Source of the DNA: Nocardiopsis sinuspersici
GTDB lineage: Bacteria > Actinomycetota > Actinomycetes > Streptosporangiales > Streptosporangiaceae
Direction: 5' to 3'
Assembly: GCA_008638415.1 (NCBI GenBank)
Contig: VWVT01000008.1
Coordinates: 248,001-312,000 of the forward strand
DNA length: 64,000 nucleotides
Both the position numbers and the translations under genes were made by a program. Of the stretch, positions 33,230-43,102 are shown piece by piece (the first letter of the stretch is position 1; the number at the start of each line of letters is the position of its first letter). The notes under the pieces were generated by a model, which worked only from the letters and a program-made list of their open reading frames with translations, did not search any database and was not told where the DNA came from.

Positions 33230-34186
33230 ATGACGTCCCCGACGATCGGGGCGGAGCCCGAGGCCCCGCCCCCGGAACCCGAACCCCTGCCCTACCACCG
33301 CCTGGCGCGCGCCCGCTCCCGGCCCCGCTGGTGGCGGATGCCGCTGACCGCGGTGCTGACGGCCGTGTTCTGCCTCGTCGCCGTGGTGCTGTTCTTCGCC
33401 GGACTCGACCTCGCCGCCTTCCTCGGGGTGGGCGGCGGCGTGCTGGACGACCTCGACACCACGATGGCGGACACGGAGGACCCGCTCGGACTGGTCCTCG
33501 CACTGTGCGTTATCGCGCTCCTCCTTCCCTGCGTCCTGCTGGCCGCGCGGATCTGCGGCCCCCGTCCGGTGGGGCTGCTGAGCTCCGTCGAGGGAAGGCT
33601 GCGCTGGAGGTGGACGCTGCACGCGGCGGGGATCTCCGCGGCCGTGTACGCCCTGTCCGTGCCCGCGCTGCTCCTCGCCGGGAACCTCGCGGGCACCGCC
33701 GAGTCCGTGCCCGCGCCGTCCGGGTGGACCCTGGTCGCCATGCTCGCCGCGGTGCTGCTCGTCGTTCCCCTCCAGGCCGCGGCCGAGGAGTACGTGTTCC
33801 GCGGTGTCGCGATGCAGACGATCGGCTCGTGGCTGCGGCATCCGGTCTTCGCCGTCGCCCTGCCGATCCCCCTCTTCGTCCTGGGCCACGACTACGGCTG
33901 GGTCGGCCTGACCGACGTGGCGGTCTTCGCGGTCATGGCGGGGTGGCTCACCTGGCGCACCGGCGGGCTGGAGGCCGCCATCGCCGTGCACGTCGTCAAC
34001 AACCTGTGCGCCTTCGGGCTCTCGGCCTTCGGCTGGAAGGACGAGAGCCCGACCGCCCTGGTCATCACCCTGCTCGTCAGTGCGGCGCTGGTGTTCCTGC
34101 TCGACCGGGCCGGACGCCGCCGGGGTCTGGCACGGGTGCGGCCCTGCCCACGGCCCGCCGCCGCGCTGGAGCCGTGTGCGCGCTGA
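33230..34186 (+). CDS. CPBP-family intramembrane metalloprotease
   Basis: 318 residues with about seven membrane helices. The CPBP (Abi/CAAX) motifs are present: AAEEYVFRGVAMQT (EExxxR), LFVLGHDYGW (FxxxH) and AIAVHVVNNLCAF (HxxxN). Family members are glutamate-type intramembrane proteases, some involved in prenyl-protein processing or bacteriocin immunity. ATG 33230 was chosen because the proline-rich cytoplasmic lead and first helix begin there; the open frame continues upstream through non-coding sequence. Confidence 0.85.
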   Translation: MTSPTIGAEPEAPPPEPEPLPYHRLARARSRPRWWRMPLTAVLTAVFCLVAVVLFFAGLDLAAFLGVGGGVLDDLDTTMADTEDPLGLVLALCVIALLLPCVLLAARICGPRPVGLLSSVEGRLRWRWTLHAAGISAAVYALSVPALLLAGNLAGTAESVPAPSGWTLVAMLAAVLLVVPLQAAAEEYVFRGVAMQTIGSWLRHPVFAVALPIPLFVLGHDYGWVGLTDVAVFAVMAGWLTWRTGGLEAAIAVHVVNNLCAFGLSAFGWKDESPTALVITLLVSAALVFLLDRAGRRRGLARVRPCPRPAAALEPCAR

Positions 34187-34311
34187 CTCCCCGAGGGCGG
34201 CCGCGAACCGCGCGGGTGCTTCGGGCGCCGCGCTCTCGGGCAGGGGCCTTCCACGGCAGCACCGCGGCGCGGCTTCCCGCGCCACCGACCGCAGGACAGG
34301 AAGGGAGTCCC

Positions 34312-34953
34312 GTGAGCGGACGTACTGAGGGCACACCGCCGGAGGCCGACTTCCCGCCTTCGCGTGCACGCGCCTCGTCGGGGAGGGTGCCCGGCCCCAG
34401 CAGGGCGGAACTGGAGGCGGCCCGGAGCAAGGTGGTCCCCGACCTCCTAGCGGAGGACCTCGACGTGCTCTTCTGCGGGATCAACCCCGGCCTGGTCTCG
34501 GGTGCCCTCGGACACCACTTCGCCAATCCGGGCACGCGCTTTTGGCCCGCCCTGCACCGGTCGGGCTTCACCCCGCGCCGGCTGCGGCTCGACGAGGAGG
34601 ACGTGCTCCTGTCGCTGGGCCTGGGGATCACCAACGTCGTCGCCCGGACCACGGCCCAGGCGGACGAGCTGAGCCGGGAGGAGATCGTGGAGGGCGGGCG
34701 GACGCTGCGGCGCAAGGTCCTGCTGTGGCGTCCCCGGTGGCTGGCCGTGCTGGGCGTCACCGCCTACCGGCAGGCCTTCGGCGACCGCGGCGCGAAGGTG
34801 GGGCACCAGGCCATGGAGATCGGCGGTACCCGGGTGTGGCTGCTGCCCAATCCCAGCGGCCGCAACGCCCACTGGCAGCCGGGCCCCCTCGCCGAGGAGT
34901 TCGCCCGGCTGCGGGTGGCCGCCGGACTGCCGGACCACTCCCCCGCCACCTGA
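34312..34953 (+). CDS. mug: G/U mismatch-specific DNA glycosylase (MUG)
   Basis: 213 residues from GTG 34312, with AGGAAGGGA upstream. The uracil-DNA glycosylase superfamily (family 2) motifs are intact: DVLFCGINPGLVSGALGHHF (catalytic N in GINPG) and LLPNPSGRNAHW (intercalating loop NPSGRNAHW). It removes uracil or ethenocytosine opposite guanine in base-excision repair, which matters in a genome this GC-rich. The first 40 residues are poorly conserved and probably disordered. Confidence 0.9.
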   Translation: MSGRTEGTPPEADFPPSRARASSGRVPGPSRAELEAARSKVVPDLLAEDLDVLFCGINPGLVSGALGHHFANPGTRFWPALHRSGFTPRRLRLDEEDVLLSLGLGITNVVARTTAQADELSREEIVEGGRTLRRKVLLWRPRWLAVLGVTAYRQAFGDRGAKVGHQAMEIGGTRVWLLPNPSGRNAHWQPGPLAEEFARLRVAAGLPDHSPAT

Positions 34954-35083
34954 GTCCACGGGTCTCCTCCGCCCGGTTCGGATGACGCCGTGGGCGGCCC
35001 GTGGGCACGGGGTGGGCCGGTGTCCGCCACGGCCTCACCCGACCCTGTCGAGGCAGCCGTGGCCGGTGCCGGGGCGGGAGCGG

Positions 35084-35562
35084 CTACGGCGGGTCGGGCG
35101 GCCTCCCCGGCGGGGCGGTGTCGCACGCGGAGGCGGCCGTACGGCGCCGGTGCGGGAACAGGGTGAGGACCGTGGCCGACAGGACCACCATCCCGAAGGC
35201 GGCCCCCCGCGAACACCACGGCGGCGAACGCGGCCGCGATCCCTCCGCCCGCGATGCCGAGGACCGCAAGCACGGGGACGGCGCAGCAGGCGGCGCAGGC
35301 CGTCGCAACCGGCCTCCAGGGCCGCCGGCAGGTTGGTCCCGATGGTCTGGAGGTCCCTGACACGGGACTCGGTCTCCACGAGCTTCGCGTCACCGCTCAG
35401 GTGGATACGGGCGGTCGTTCCGTGCTGTTCGACCCGGCGCGCGGACGAGGTGAACAGTCCGCCGAACTCGGCCAGGCGCGGAGGGCGTTCGACGGTCCAA
35501 AGCGCGCGGCTCCGCGGAACCCAGAATTCCTCTGTACGCCGGACCAGCGGATTCTTCCTCAT
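35084..35562 (-). pseudogene. Decayed minus-strand gene with a small membrane domain
   Basis: From ATG 35562 the minus strand encodes MRKNPLVRRTEEFWVPRSRA and LAEFGGLFTSSARRVEQHGT. At about 35320 coding character moves to another frame, giving CAACCAVPVLAVLGIAGGGI and AAAFAAVVFAGG (a cysteine-rich start to a membrane helix), and moves again near 35210 to AAFGMVVLSATVLTLFPHRR. Two frame changes in 160 bases mean it is broken. The cysteine/helix arrangement resembles small metal-related membrane proteins, but this is a guess. Confidence 0.35.
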
Positions 35563-36397
35563 ACGCACCACGCTGAACCCGTACCCGCCTACGGGTTGCA
35601 AGTCCTGGACGCGAGGAAATCCCGACGAGAACACCGCAGGGGCATTCGGCGTCCGGGCCGCCGACGGAGATTCACCGCCTCCACTGCTCGCCTTTCCTCG
35701 GACTCGCGCCGTGTGCGCCCGGCCCGGTCGGCGGCCCGGCTGTCGCGCGACCGGCCTGTTCGAGCAGGTCGGCGGCGGTCCTGCGGCGACACCAGCCGCC
35801 CGGGCGTGCGATCCGGCGTTCCTCACCAGAGGCGCCGAGCGTGCCGGCGGGTCAGAGCCATCCCTTCGGTGAGGGGCGTAGCACCTGTGCACTTTCTGAC
35901 CAGGCCAGTCCGGAATTTCCTTTCCGCGGTCGGGAAGGACGTGGAGGCGGCTCGCCGGGTTCCGGTGCCGACGCGCGGAAAGCCGTTCCGGCGCCGTTTC
36001 AATTCAGGTGGACGACGATCCCCGGGACCACGGACCGAGCCCCTGAGGGGGTCCGCTCCACCGCGGCCCCGGCACGCACCCGGGGGCTTTGGCACACCGA
36101 CGCTGGACCGTGCCGGGCCGCGGCCCGGCGGGGCGCGCTCCTCCTCGGTACCGGCCGAGGTACCGGCGAGCACACCGGCGTCCGGCCGCTTCGGCGAGGT
36201 CCCCGAAAGGCGCGGGTCCACGTTCGTCGGCGCGACCGCCGTGTACTCCCCCACCTCCGGGCCGACGGGCTGGTCGGCGACCATCTGGACGGCTGCCCGG
36301 CCAGACCGCCCCGGCCGCGCCGGGTGATCCCCGGCGCCCCTCCAAGGAGGGCCCTGGGCCGACGTTCCGTCGCCACAGGCCGGTGGAACCCATGCGA
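35563..36397. other. Intergenic region, no gene recognised
   Basis: Long open frames on both strands here lack ribosome-binding sites, recognisable families and consistent codon bias. Nothing else identified until the LacI-type sites. Confidence 0.4.
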
Positions 36398-36410
36398 GTG
36401 AAACGTTCTT
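36398..36410. promoter_or_regulatory. LacI-type operator-like site 1
   Basis: GTGAAACGTTCTT resembles one and a half arms of the TGAAACGTTTCA consensus used by LacI-family sugar regulators in actinobacteria. It is 236 bp upstream of the rhamnosidase start. Confidence 0.4.
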
Positions 36411-36535
36411 ACTACATCGCGCCCCTCTCTGGTAGACCCGCACGCAACAAAATCCCTGTTCACAGGGATCCATCGAGTGAGGGACAAAGTTTTCCGCGCA
36501 ACCATTGACCATCGGGAGCATCTGTTGGAAACTTC

Positions 36536-36551
36536 GCTGAAACGTTTTAAG
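36536..36551. promoter_or_regulatory. LacI-type operator-like site 2
   Basis: GCTGAAACGTTTTAAG is a near-consensus LacI-type operator 95 bp upstream of the rhamnosidase start, suggesting sugar-responsive repression by a regulator encoded elsewhere. Confidence 0.5.
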
Positions 36552-36645
36552 GCCTGTTCTCAACCGGCTCCACGTGTGCGCGCACGACTTCCCCCGTCGT
36601 CCCCGGCGCCCTGCTCCAGCGAGCGGGCGCAGGAAGGAAACCCCC

Positions 36646-39600
36646 ATGCCCCACACACCGTCCCCCACGGAACGCCCGTGCTCCGGCTTCACCCCCACAC
36701 GCCGCCTGTTCCTGGGGCTGGGCACCACCGCCGCCGCGGCCGCGGCCCTGCCGGCCGCCCTCGGCACACCCGCGGCCGCGGCGGCCCCGCAGGCCTTCAC
36801 CGGAGGCTTCGAGGCTCCGGCGGCCACGGCCCGGGCGAAGTTCCGCTGGTGGTGGCCGCACGGCCTGGTCGACCCGCAGGAGGTGGCCCGCGAGATCGAC
36901 CACGCCGCCGACGCCGGATTCGGCGGCATGGAGGTGGCCGACGTCCACCACAGCTCCTCGGAGTCGCTCGACCCCGGGGGACACGGCTGGGGCACCGGTC
37001 CCTGGCGCCAGGCCGTGGAGGCGGCCCTGTCCCGGGCCGAGGAGCGCGGGATCGTCGTCGACATGACCATCGGCCCGTCCTGGCCCGCCGCGGTGCCCAG
37101 CCTGACCCCGCAGGACAGGGCCGCCGTGCGCGAGCTCGCCCACGGCGTGCGCTACCTCGCCTCCGGTGAGGAGACCTCGGGCGCCCTGCCCGAGCCCGTG
37201 GCGGAGCCGGGACACGGGGTCGAGTCGCGCGAGCTCTTCGCGGTGCAGGCGGTACGCCTGGCCGAGGGCGCCTCACCCGAGGACAGGCGCACCGCCCTGG
37301 AGGCCGACACCCTGCAGGACCTGACCGCGTCGGTACGGGACGAGGAGCTGTCCTGGACCGCCCCGGGCGAGGGGGACGGCTCCACCTGGGCCCTCATCGC
37401 CTACTGGGAGCGCGGTTCGGGCCAGCGCCCCGAGGGCGGACCGCACACCGAGCCGGTCTCCTACGTGGTCGACCACTTCAGCAGCGCCGGCGCCCAGGCG
37501 GTCATCGACTTCTGGGAGGAGAACGTCCTCACCTCCAGGATCCGCTCCCTCCTCCAGGGGCCCGCGGGTGGTGCGGTCTTCGAGGACTCCATCGAGATGG
37601 AGACCGACGCGACCCTGTGGACGCACGACCTGCCCTCCGCCTTCGAGGGCCACCACGGCTACGACCCGGTGCCCTACCTGCCGGTCCTCGTACGCGTGGA
37701 CGAGGACCAGGTCTTCTCCTTCGACCCCGACACCGACCGCCGGGCGCTGAACGACTTCAACGACCTGCTCTCACAGCTCTACATCGACCACCACATCGCT
37801 CCCATCCAGGAGTGGGCGCACGGACTCGGGATGGACTACCGGATCCAGCCCTACGGCCTACAGACCGACGCCGTGGCCAAGGCCGCCGTCGTCGACACCG
37901 CTGAGGGCGAGTCCCTGGGCTTCAAGAACCTCGACGACTTCCGCTCCCTGGCCGGCGGACGCGACCTGGGCGGCAAGAAGGTGCTCAGCAGCGAGGCGGG
38001 CGCGGTCTACGGCGGCTCCTACAGCACCACGTGGCAGCAGACCGTGCGCACCATCGCGCGCGAGTACTCCGCGGGCGTGAACATGGCGGTCCTCCACGGC
38101 TTCTCCTACGCCGACGCGCCCGGAGCACAGTGGCCGGGGTTCGCCGCCTTCACCCCCTACGGCGGCGGTGTCGGCTACAGCGAGTCCTGGGGACCGCGCC
38201 ACCCCACCTGGCAGCACGTGTCCGACGTCTCCGGCTTCTTCGCGCGGGCCCAGCACACCCTCCAGTCGGGCACCTCGACGATCGACGTGGCCTTCCTGCG
38301 CCAGAAGGGCTACGCCGGCTCGGGCTTCGGCGCCGCCTACTTCAGCAAGGAGGGGGTGCGCCATGGCTGGACGCACCAGTTCGTCAGCCCCCGCCTGCTC
38401 CGTATCACCGAACCCCGGGTGGAGGGGGGCCGCCTGGCCCCCGAGGGCCCCGCCTACGGCCTGCTGGTCTTCGAGGGGGACGCGTTCAGCGGACGGCTCC
38501 CCACCATGGAGCTGGACACCGCCCGGCGGATGGTGGACTACGCCCGGTCGGGACTGAAGATCCTCATCGTCGGCGACTGGAGCGCCCCGCAGGAGCCGGG
38601 GACCGACCAGAGCTCGGCCGAGGAGCTGGTCCGGGCCATGGAGGAGCTGCTCGCGGAGCCCAGCGTGCACCGGGTCGACTCCCGCGAGGACATCCCCGAC
38701 GGGCTCGCGGCGCTGGACGCGCGGCCCGCCGTCTCCTACTCCCAGGGATCCGCGCTGCTGCACGCGCGGCGCCGGGACGACGAGCTGGAGCTGTACTACT
38801 TCACCAACGGCTCCGACGACGAGACCGTCGACCACCGGGTCACCCTCCCCGCCGACATCGACCACGCCTACCCCTTCGCGCTGGACCTGTGGAGCGGACG
38901 GATCACCCCCCTGCCCGAGCACACGCGCGGCGACGGAACGGTCGACGTCGGCGTGCGCCTGGCGCCGGGGGCCTCGACGGTCATCGCCCTGGCCCCGCCC
39001 TCGTGGACGGCAAGCCATGGCGAGCCGGGACGGAAGATGCCGCCGGGGCGGTTGAAGAAGCTGCGTGTGGACGGCACCGACGCCGACGAGGTGCGCGTGG
39101 AGGGCGGGAAGGCCGTGGTCCGGGCCTCCTCGGCGGGCACCTACACCACCGCCCTCTCCGACGGGAGCACCGCCTCCACCGCCATCGACTCCGTCGGCGA
39201 GCCCGTCGACCTGGCCTCCTGGGAACTGGAGGTGGAGGACTGGCGGCCGGGAGGGTCGGCCACCGACACCGAGGTGGTCCTGCACGAGCACTCGCTGTCC
39301 TCCCTCGTCCCCTGGCAGGAGATCGAGGGGCTGGCCGACACCTCCGGTATCGGCCGCTACACCACCACCGTCGACCTGGGCGAGGGGTGGACCGGAGGCC
39401 ACGGCGCCCGCCTGGACCTGGGCGGGGTGAGCGACACCTTCCGCGTCACGGTCAACGGCACGGACCTGCCGCCCTGCGACCAGCAGGACACCGTGGTCGA
39501 CATCGGCCCCTGGCTGCGCGGCGGCTCCAACACGATCCAGGTCGAGGTGGCCACCACCCTGATCAACCGCATGCGGGCCTTCCGCCCCGACGTCTACGGA

Positions 39601-39672
39601 GACGTGTCCCGACAGGACTACGGACTGCTGGGACCGGTGCGGCTGCTTCCCTACGGCCAGGCCGAGCTGTGA
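36646..39672 (+). CDS. Secreted GH106 alpha-L-rhamnosidase
   Basis: 1008 residues from ATG 36646, with AGGAAGGAAA upstream. The N-terminus has a twin-arginine signal (TRRLFLGLG, followed by an alanine-rich core and cleavage near TPAAAAA), so it is exported folded. The mature start FRWWWPHGLVDPQEVAREID is characteristic of GH106 enzymes, which remove terminal alpha-L-rhamnose from plant glycosides or pectin. The C-terminal third has jelly-roll-like segments (LDLGGVSDTFRVTVNGTDLP). It stands alone and is followed by a strong terminator. Confidence 0.85.
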   Translation: MPHTPSPTERPCSGFTPTRRLFLGLGTTAAAAAALPAALGTPAAAAAPQAFTGGFEAPAATARAKFRWWWPHGLVDPQEVAREIDHAADAGFGGMEVADVHHSSSESLDPGGHGWGTGPWRQAVEAALSRAEERGIVVDMTIGPSWPAAVPSLTPQDRAAVRELAHGVRYLASGEETSGALPEPVAEPGHGVESRELFAVQAVRLAEGASPEDRRTALEADTLQDLTASVRDEELSWTAPGEGDGSTWALIAYWERGSGQRPEGGPHTEPVSYVVDHFSSAGAQAVIDFWEENVLTSRIRSLLQGPAGGAVFEDSIEMETDATLWTHDLPSAFEGHHGYDPVPYLPVLVRVDEDQVFSFDPDTDRRALNDFNDLLSQLYIDHHIAPIQEWAHGLGMDYRIQPYGLQTDAVAKAAVVDTAEGESLGFKNLDDFRSLAGGRDLGGKKVLSSEAGAVYGGSYSTTWQQTVRTIAREYSAGVNMAVLHGFSYADAPGAQWPGFAAFTPYGGGVGYSESWGPRHPTWQHVSDVSGFFARAQHTLQSGTSTIDVAFLRQKGYAGSGFGAAYFSKEGVRHGWTHQFVSPRLLRITEPRVEGGRLAPEGPAYGLLVFEGDAFSGRLPTMELDTARRMVDYARSGLKILIVGDWSAPQEPGTDQSSAEELVRAMEELLAEPSVHRVDSREDIPDGLAALDARPAVSYSQGSALLHARRRDDELELYYFTNGSDDETVDHRVTLPADIDHAYPFALDLWSGRITPLPEHTRGDGTVDVGVRLAPGASTVIALAPPSWTASHGEPGRKMPPGRLKKLRVDGTDADEVRVEGGKAVVRASSAGTYTTALSDGSTASTAIDSVGEPVDLASWELEVEDWRPGGSATDTEVVLHEHSLSSLVPWQEIEGLADTSGIGRYTTTVDLGEGWTGGHGARLDLGGVSDTFRVTVNGTDLPPCDQQDTVVDIGPWLRGGSNTIQVEVATTLINRMRAFRPDVYGDVSRQDYGLLGPVRLLPYGQAEL

Positions 39673-39676
39673 CCGT

Positions 39677-39717
39677 CCACCGTCCGGGCGGTGCGCCGCG
39701 CACCGCCCGGACGGTGG
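39677..39717 (+). terminator. 19-bp perfect-stem terminator
   Basis: CCACCGTCCGGGCGGTGCG pairs perfectly with 39699-39717 around a 3-base loop, 4 bases after the rhamnosidase stop. Confidence 0.8.
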
Positions 39718-40036
39718 TGTGTCCCGCGCTCTTCGGAGCCGGGCTCCTGGCTTCCGGGGCCGCGTGGTTCCAAGGAGGACTCCCGATGGGGTGGTCGACC
39801 CGGAGCGGTGACCGGCCGTGGGGCCCTCAGGCCGCCGCGGCCGGCTCCACGGGGAGGCCGCCGCTTAGAGGCGGCCGTCGCGGAGCACCGCCCGGAGGAC
39901 CGGGCGTCCGCCGGTGGTCGGGGACGCCCCGCGGGGAGCCGGAACAAGCGTTCCGCTCCCCGCTGAGGGGCCCCGGGGAAGAGCGGAACGGGCGCTGAGA
40001 GCCGCTCCGGGACAGGCGGACATGTTGAACGCCGGG
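39718..40036. other. Intergenic region with a second hairpin
   Basis: No gene seen. CGTTCCGCTC (39949-39958) pairs with GAGCGGAACG (39981-39990), enclosing a smaller CCCCGCTGAGGGG hairpin. It lies 47 bp past the stop of the leftward importer operon and may terminate it. Confidence 0.4.
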
Positions 40037-41080
40037 CTAGAACGCGTCCGGGTAGAGCTCCTGGGCGATCGTCTCCACCGCGTCGATGTTCCCCAGGGCG
40101 CCGGGGTACAGGTCGCTCCCGGGAACGGCGATGAGGAGTTCGTTCTCCACCGCCGGGACTTCGGGGAAGGTGCTGCGGAGGTACTCGCGTGTCCGCTCCT
40201 CGTGCTCCGGTCCGCTCACGCCGAACACGATGGCCTCGGGGGCGCGGCTGACGATCTCCTCGGGGTTGATCTGTGCGGCGAAGAAGTCGGCGAACTCGGG
40301 CCCGTCGGGGTCGAAGACGTTGTCGCCGCCGGCGGTCCTGATGATGTCCGCCTCGATGCCTGCGCCGATGGCCGACAGCGAGTTGCCCTCGACGTAGACC
40401 TGCGCGACGGCGGGTGGCGGAGAGTCGCTGATCGCGGCCTCCACAGCGGCCAGTCGTTCCTCGGTGTCCTGTATGAGCTCTTCGGCCGCGTCGGGGACGC
40501 GCAGGATGGCACCGAGGTCCTCGATGTCCCTCAGCACGTCGGTGACCTCCGCGGTGTTGCGCCGGTCGGCGCAACCACCGGTCGCGACGTAGGCCCGGGC
40601 GCCGTTCTCGTCCAACTGCTCGATGCTGGCGAAGCCCTGTTCGGCCGTGAACTCGTACTCCGTGGGGGAGGCCACCAGGTCGGGGGCGACAGCGAGCAGG
40701 TCCTCGCGGGGCGGCGGAGCGTCCGCGCTGAGTACCGGGATGCCGGCGGCCTGCTCGGCGATGTCGTCCGGTAGCGCCGAGACCTCGGTCTGGGCCTGGC
40801 CGACGATGGAGTCCCCCACGCCGAGGCGGATGAGCAGCTCGGTCTGCGAGGGCATCAGCCCGACGACCCTGCTGGGAGCGGTGTCGAAGGACAGATCCCG
40901 TCCGCAGTTCGTGACCGTCACGGCTTCCCCGGAGGCATCGGAGGCCTCCGGGTCGCTGGTGACGCCGGTACCGCATGCGGTCAGCACCAGCGGCGCCACG
41001 GCGAGTGCGGCCCAGACGGTCGATAGGCCGCGGGTACGGGAGCGGCGCCGAGACGTGGCCCGGAAGGCGTTGCGTGTCAT
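40037..41080 (-). CDS. Siderophore-type ABC transporter substrate-binding lipoprotein
   Basis: 347 residues. A signal peptide with lipobox LTACGTG (Cys near aa 35) makes it a membrane-anchored lipoprotein. The FecB/BtuF-type fold is indicated by VVGLMPSQTELLIRLGVGDS, GIPVLSADAPPPREDLLAVA, and IIRTAGGDNVFDPDGPEF with the PEAIVFG strand. It would capture a metal-loaded chelate outside the cell. Its ATG overlaps the ATPase stop (ATGA), so it is the last gene of the leftward operon. GGCADRRNTAEV is an unusual cysteine-containing loop. Confidence 0.87.
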   Translation of the reverse strand: MTRNAFRATSRRRSRTRGLSTVWAALAVAPLVLTACGTGVTSDPEASDASGEAVTVTNCGRDLSFDTAPSRVVGLMPSQTELLIRLGVGDSIVGQAQTEVSALPDDIAEQAAGIPVLSADAPPPREDLLAVAPDLVASPTEYEFTAEQGFASIEQLDENGARAYVATGGCADRRNTAEVTDVLRDIEDLGAILRVPDAAEELIQDTEERLAAVEAAISDSPPPAVAQVYVEGNSLSAIGAGIEADIIRTAGGDNVFDPDGPEFADFFAAQINPEEIVSRAPEAIVFGVSGPEHEERTREYLRSTFPEVPAVENELLIAVPGSDLYPGALGNIDAVETIAQELYPDAF

Positions 41081-41913
41081 GGGGTGGTTACTTCTTCCTC
41101 GGTCGGGGTGGGTGGGTTCGTGGGGCCGTGGCCGTTCGGCTTCGGCGGGCTGCAGGCGTCGAAGAGGAGGTGTCGCCGTCCGGAACGCGGATGGGCGACG
41201 GCCGTCGACTCGACGCCGAAGACCGAGCGGACCAGGTCGGTGTGCAGTACCTCGTCCGGGGTGCCGAGGGAGAGCAGGCTCCCCTCGGCCAGGACGCCGA
41301 TGGCGTCGCAGGAGCGCGCGGCCAGGTTCAGGTCGTGCAGGGCGACCACCACGGTGCGTCCGGTGGCCCTGACCAGATCGAGGAGTTCGAGCTGATGGGC
41401 GATGTCGAGGTGGTTCGTGGGCTCGTCGAGGACGAGCACGGGTGTGTCCTGGGTGAGCGTGCGGGCGAAGAGCACGCGTTGGCGCTCGCCGCCCGAGAGG
41501 GCCGAGAACGGGCGGTTCTCCAGGTGCGCGGCGCCGACGCGGGCGAGGGCCTGCTGGGCGAAGGAGATGTCGTGGTCGGAATCGCGCCCGTACCCGCGCC
41601 CGTGCGGGATGCGCCCGAGCAGGACCAGGTCGAGGACGGGGATCTCGAATTCCTCGCTGTGCTCCTGTGCCATCACCGCCACGCGCCGGGCCATCTCCTT
41701 GCGGCCCAGCGAGGTGATGTCGGTGCCGTCGAAGCGCACACGGCCGGCTGAGGGGGCCGCGAGCCCCGACACGGCGCGCAGCAGTGTGGACTTGCCGCTC
41801 CCGTTGGGCCCGAGCAGCCCGAGCACGGTGCCCGAGGGCACCGAGACGCTCACGTCGGTGATGACGGGCCGCCCCCCGCGGTGGGCTCGGAGGTTCTCGA
41901 CGTCGACTCTCAT
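41077..41913 (-). CDS. Siderophore-type ABC transporter ATPase
   Basis: 278 residues. Walker A LLGPNGSGKSTLLRAV, Q-loop MAQEH, signature FSALSGGERQRVLFA, Walker B VLVLDEPTNHLD and switch histidine VALHDLNLA are all intact. The length and the LRAVSGLAAPSAGRV spacing match the FepC/BtuD group that powers import of iron-siderophore or cobalamin complexes. Its start overlaps the permease stop and its stop overlaps the lipoprotein start, both by 4 bp. Confidence 0.9.
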   Translation of the reverse strand: MRVDVENLRAHRGGRPVITDVSVSVPSGTVLGLLGPNGSGKSTLLRAVSGLAAPSAGRVRFDGTDITSLGRKEMARRVAVMAQEHSEEFEIPVLDLVLLGRIPHGRGYGRDSDHDISFAQQALARVGAAHLENRPFSALSGGERQRVLFARTLTQDTPVLVLDEPTNHLDIAHQLELLDLVRATGRTVVVALHDLNLAARSCDAIGVLAEGSLLSLGTPDEVLHTDLVRSVFGVESTAVAHPRSGRRHLLFDACSPPKPNGHGPTNPPTPTEEEVTTP

Positions 41914-43085
41914 CGGCCCACCCCCACGCTGTCGGCGCGGTCGCGTCGCAGCAGCCACAGGAAGAACGGTGCTCCGACCATCGCGGTGAGCACACCCAGT
42001 GGGATCTCCGACGGATCGGCCAGGGTACGGGCCAGGAAGTCACAGGTGGTGAGGAACACCGCTCCGCCGAGCAGGGCGACCGGGAGCATCCTGCGGTGGT
42101 CGGAACCGACGGTGATGCGCGCGATGTGGGGGATGATCAGCCCGACGAAGCCGATGCCTCCGGAGACCGCGACGACCGATCCGGTCAGCAGGGCCGCGGC
42201 GACGAGGGCGCCGCTGCGCAGCCGGTTGACGTTGACGCCCAGGGACGCGGCCGCGTCGTCCCCGACGAGGAGCGCGTTGAGTGCCCGAGCGTGGAACGCG
42301 GCGTAGAGCCCCACGATGAGCAGCGCCGCCGAGGGCAGGGCGAGGTGGCCCATCGTGGCGGCGGAGACCGAGCCCAGGAGGAAGAACATGATGCTGAAGA
42401 CGTTCTGCGCGTGGGTGGTGATGGTCAGGTAGCTGGTCACGGCGCTGAACAGGGCGCCCAGCGCGACGCCCGCGAGGATGAGGCGCTGGGGTGCGATGCG
42501 CCCGTTCTTGTGGGCCAGGGTGTAGACGGCCGCGGTGGCCGTGAGTGCGCCGAGGAAGGCCGCGCCCCCCACGCCGAGGGAGCTGGTCCCGACGCCCAGG
42601 ACGATGAACGAGACCGCGCCGACTCCGGCGCCGGCGGAGACTCCGAGGATGTAGGGCTCGGCCAGGGAGTTGTGGACCACGGCCTGCATCAGCGCGCCGG
42701 CCAGGGCGAGCGCGGCACCGGCGGTCGCTGCCAGGAGCACGCGGGGCAGCCGGAACTGCCAGACGGCGTTGTCCTGCACCGTCGTCAGCGACCCGTCCGA
42801 CATCCACGGCATCCCGGGCACGAGGTGGCCGACGATGACGCGCAGGGCCTCCGCCGGGGACACGTCGATCGTGCCGACGCTGGTGGACAGCACCACCACC
42901 GCCAGCAGTGTGAGGGCCAGGACCGGAACGAGGATCCGGGCGGCGAGCACACCGCGCCTCCTGGTGTTTCCCGCCGGAGCGGCCGGAGCCGGGGCGCCGC
43001 CAGGGGGTGCTCCTCCGGGGCGCGTGTTGGCCAGAAGGCGTTGGAGGGAGGCCGACACGCGTCTCCCGTTGGTTGCTTGTGCCAT
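41910..43085 (-). CDS. FecCD-family ABC permease
   Basis: 391 residues with about ten membrane helices. FecCD/BtuC hallmarks: WQFRLPRVLLAATAGAALAL, QAVVHNSLAEPYILGVSAGA, the coupling-helix region LGVNVNRLRSGALVAAALLT and GIGFVGLIIPHIARITVGSD. It homodimerises to form the channel for metal-chelate import. A 60-residue proline/glycine-rich cytoplasmic N-terminus is longer than usual. ATG 43085 chosen; an ATG 21 bases upstream is possible. It follows the S9 peptidase after 17 bp. Confidence 0.88.
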   Translation of the reverse strand: MAQATNGRRVSASLQRLLANTRPGGAPPGGAPAPAAPAGNTRRRGVLAARILVPVLALTLLAVVVLSTSVGTIDVSPAEALRVIVGHLVPGMPWMSDGSLTTVQDNAVWQFRLPRVLLAATAGAALALAGALMQAVVHNSLAEPYILGVSAGAGVGAVSFIVLGVGTSSLGVGGAAFLGALTATAAVYTLAHKNGRIAPQRLILAGVALGALFSAVTSYLTITTHAQNVFSIMFFLLGSVSAATMGHLALPSAALLIVGLYAAFHARALNALLVGDDAAASLGVNVNRLRSGALVAAALLTGSVVAVSGGIGFVGLIIPHIARITVGSDHRRMLPVALLGGAVFLTTCDFLARTLADPSEIPLGVLTAMVGAPFFLWLLRRDRADSVGVGR

Positions 43086-43102
43086 CTGTTGCGAAGACTC
43101 TC

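Noticed and set aside
35823..37070. 415-codon minus-strand open frame
   Set aside because: Its 5' half is antisense to the start of the GH106 gene and the rest has no family, start site or conserved motif.
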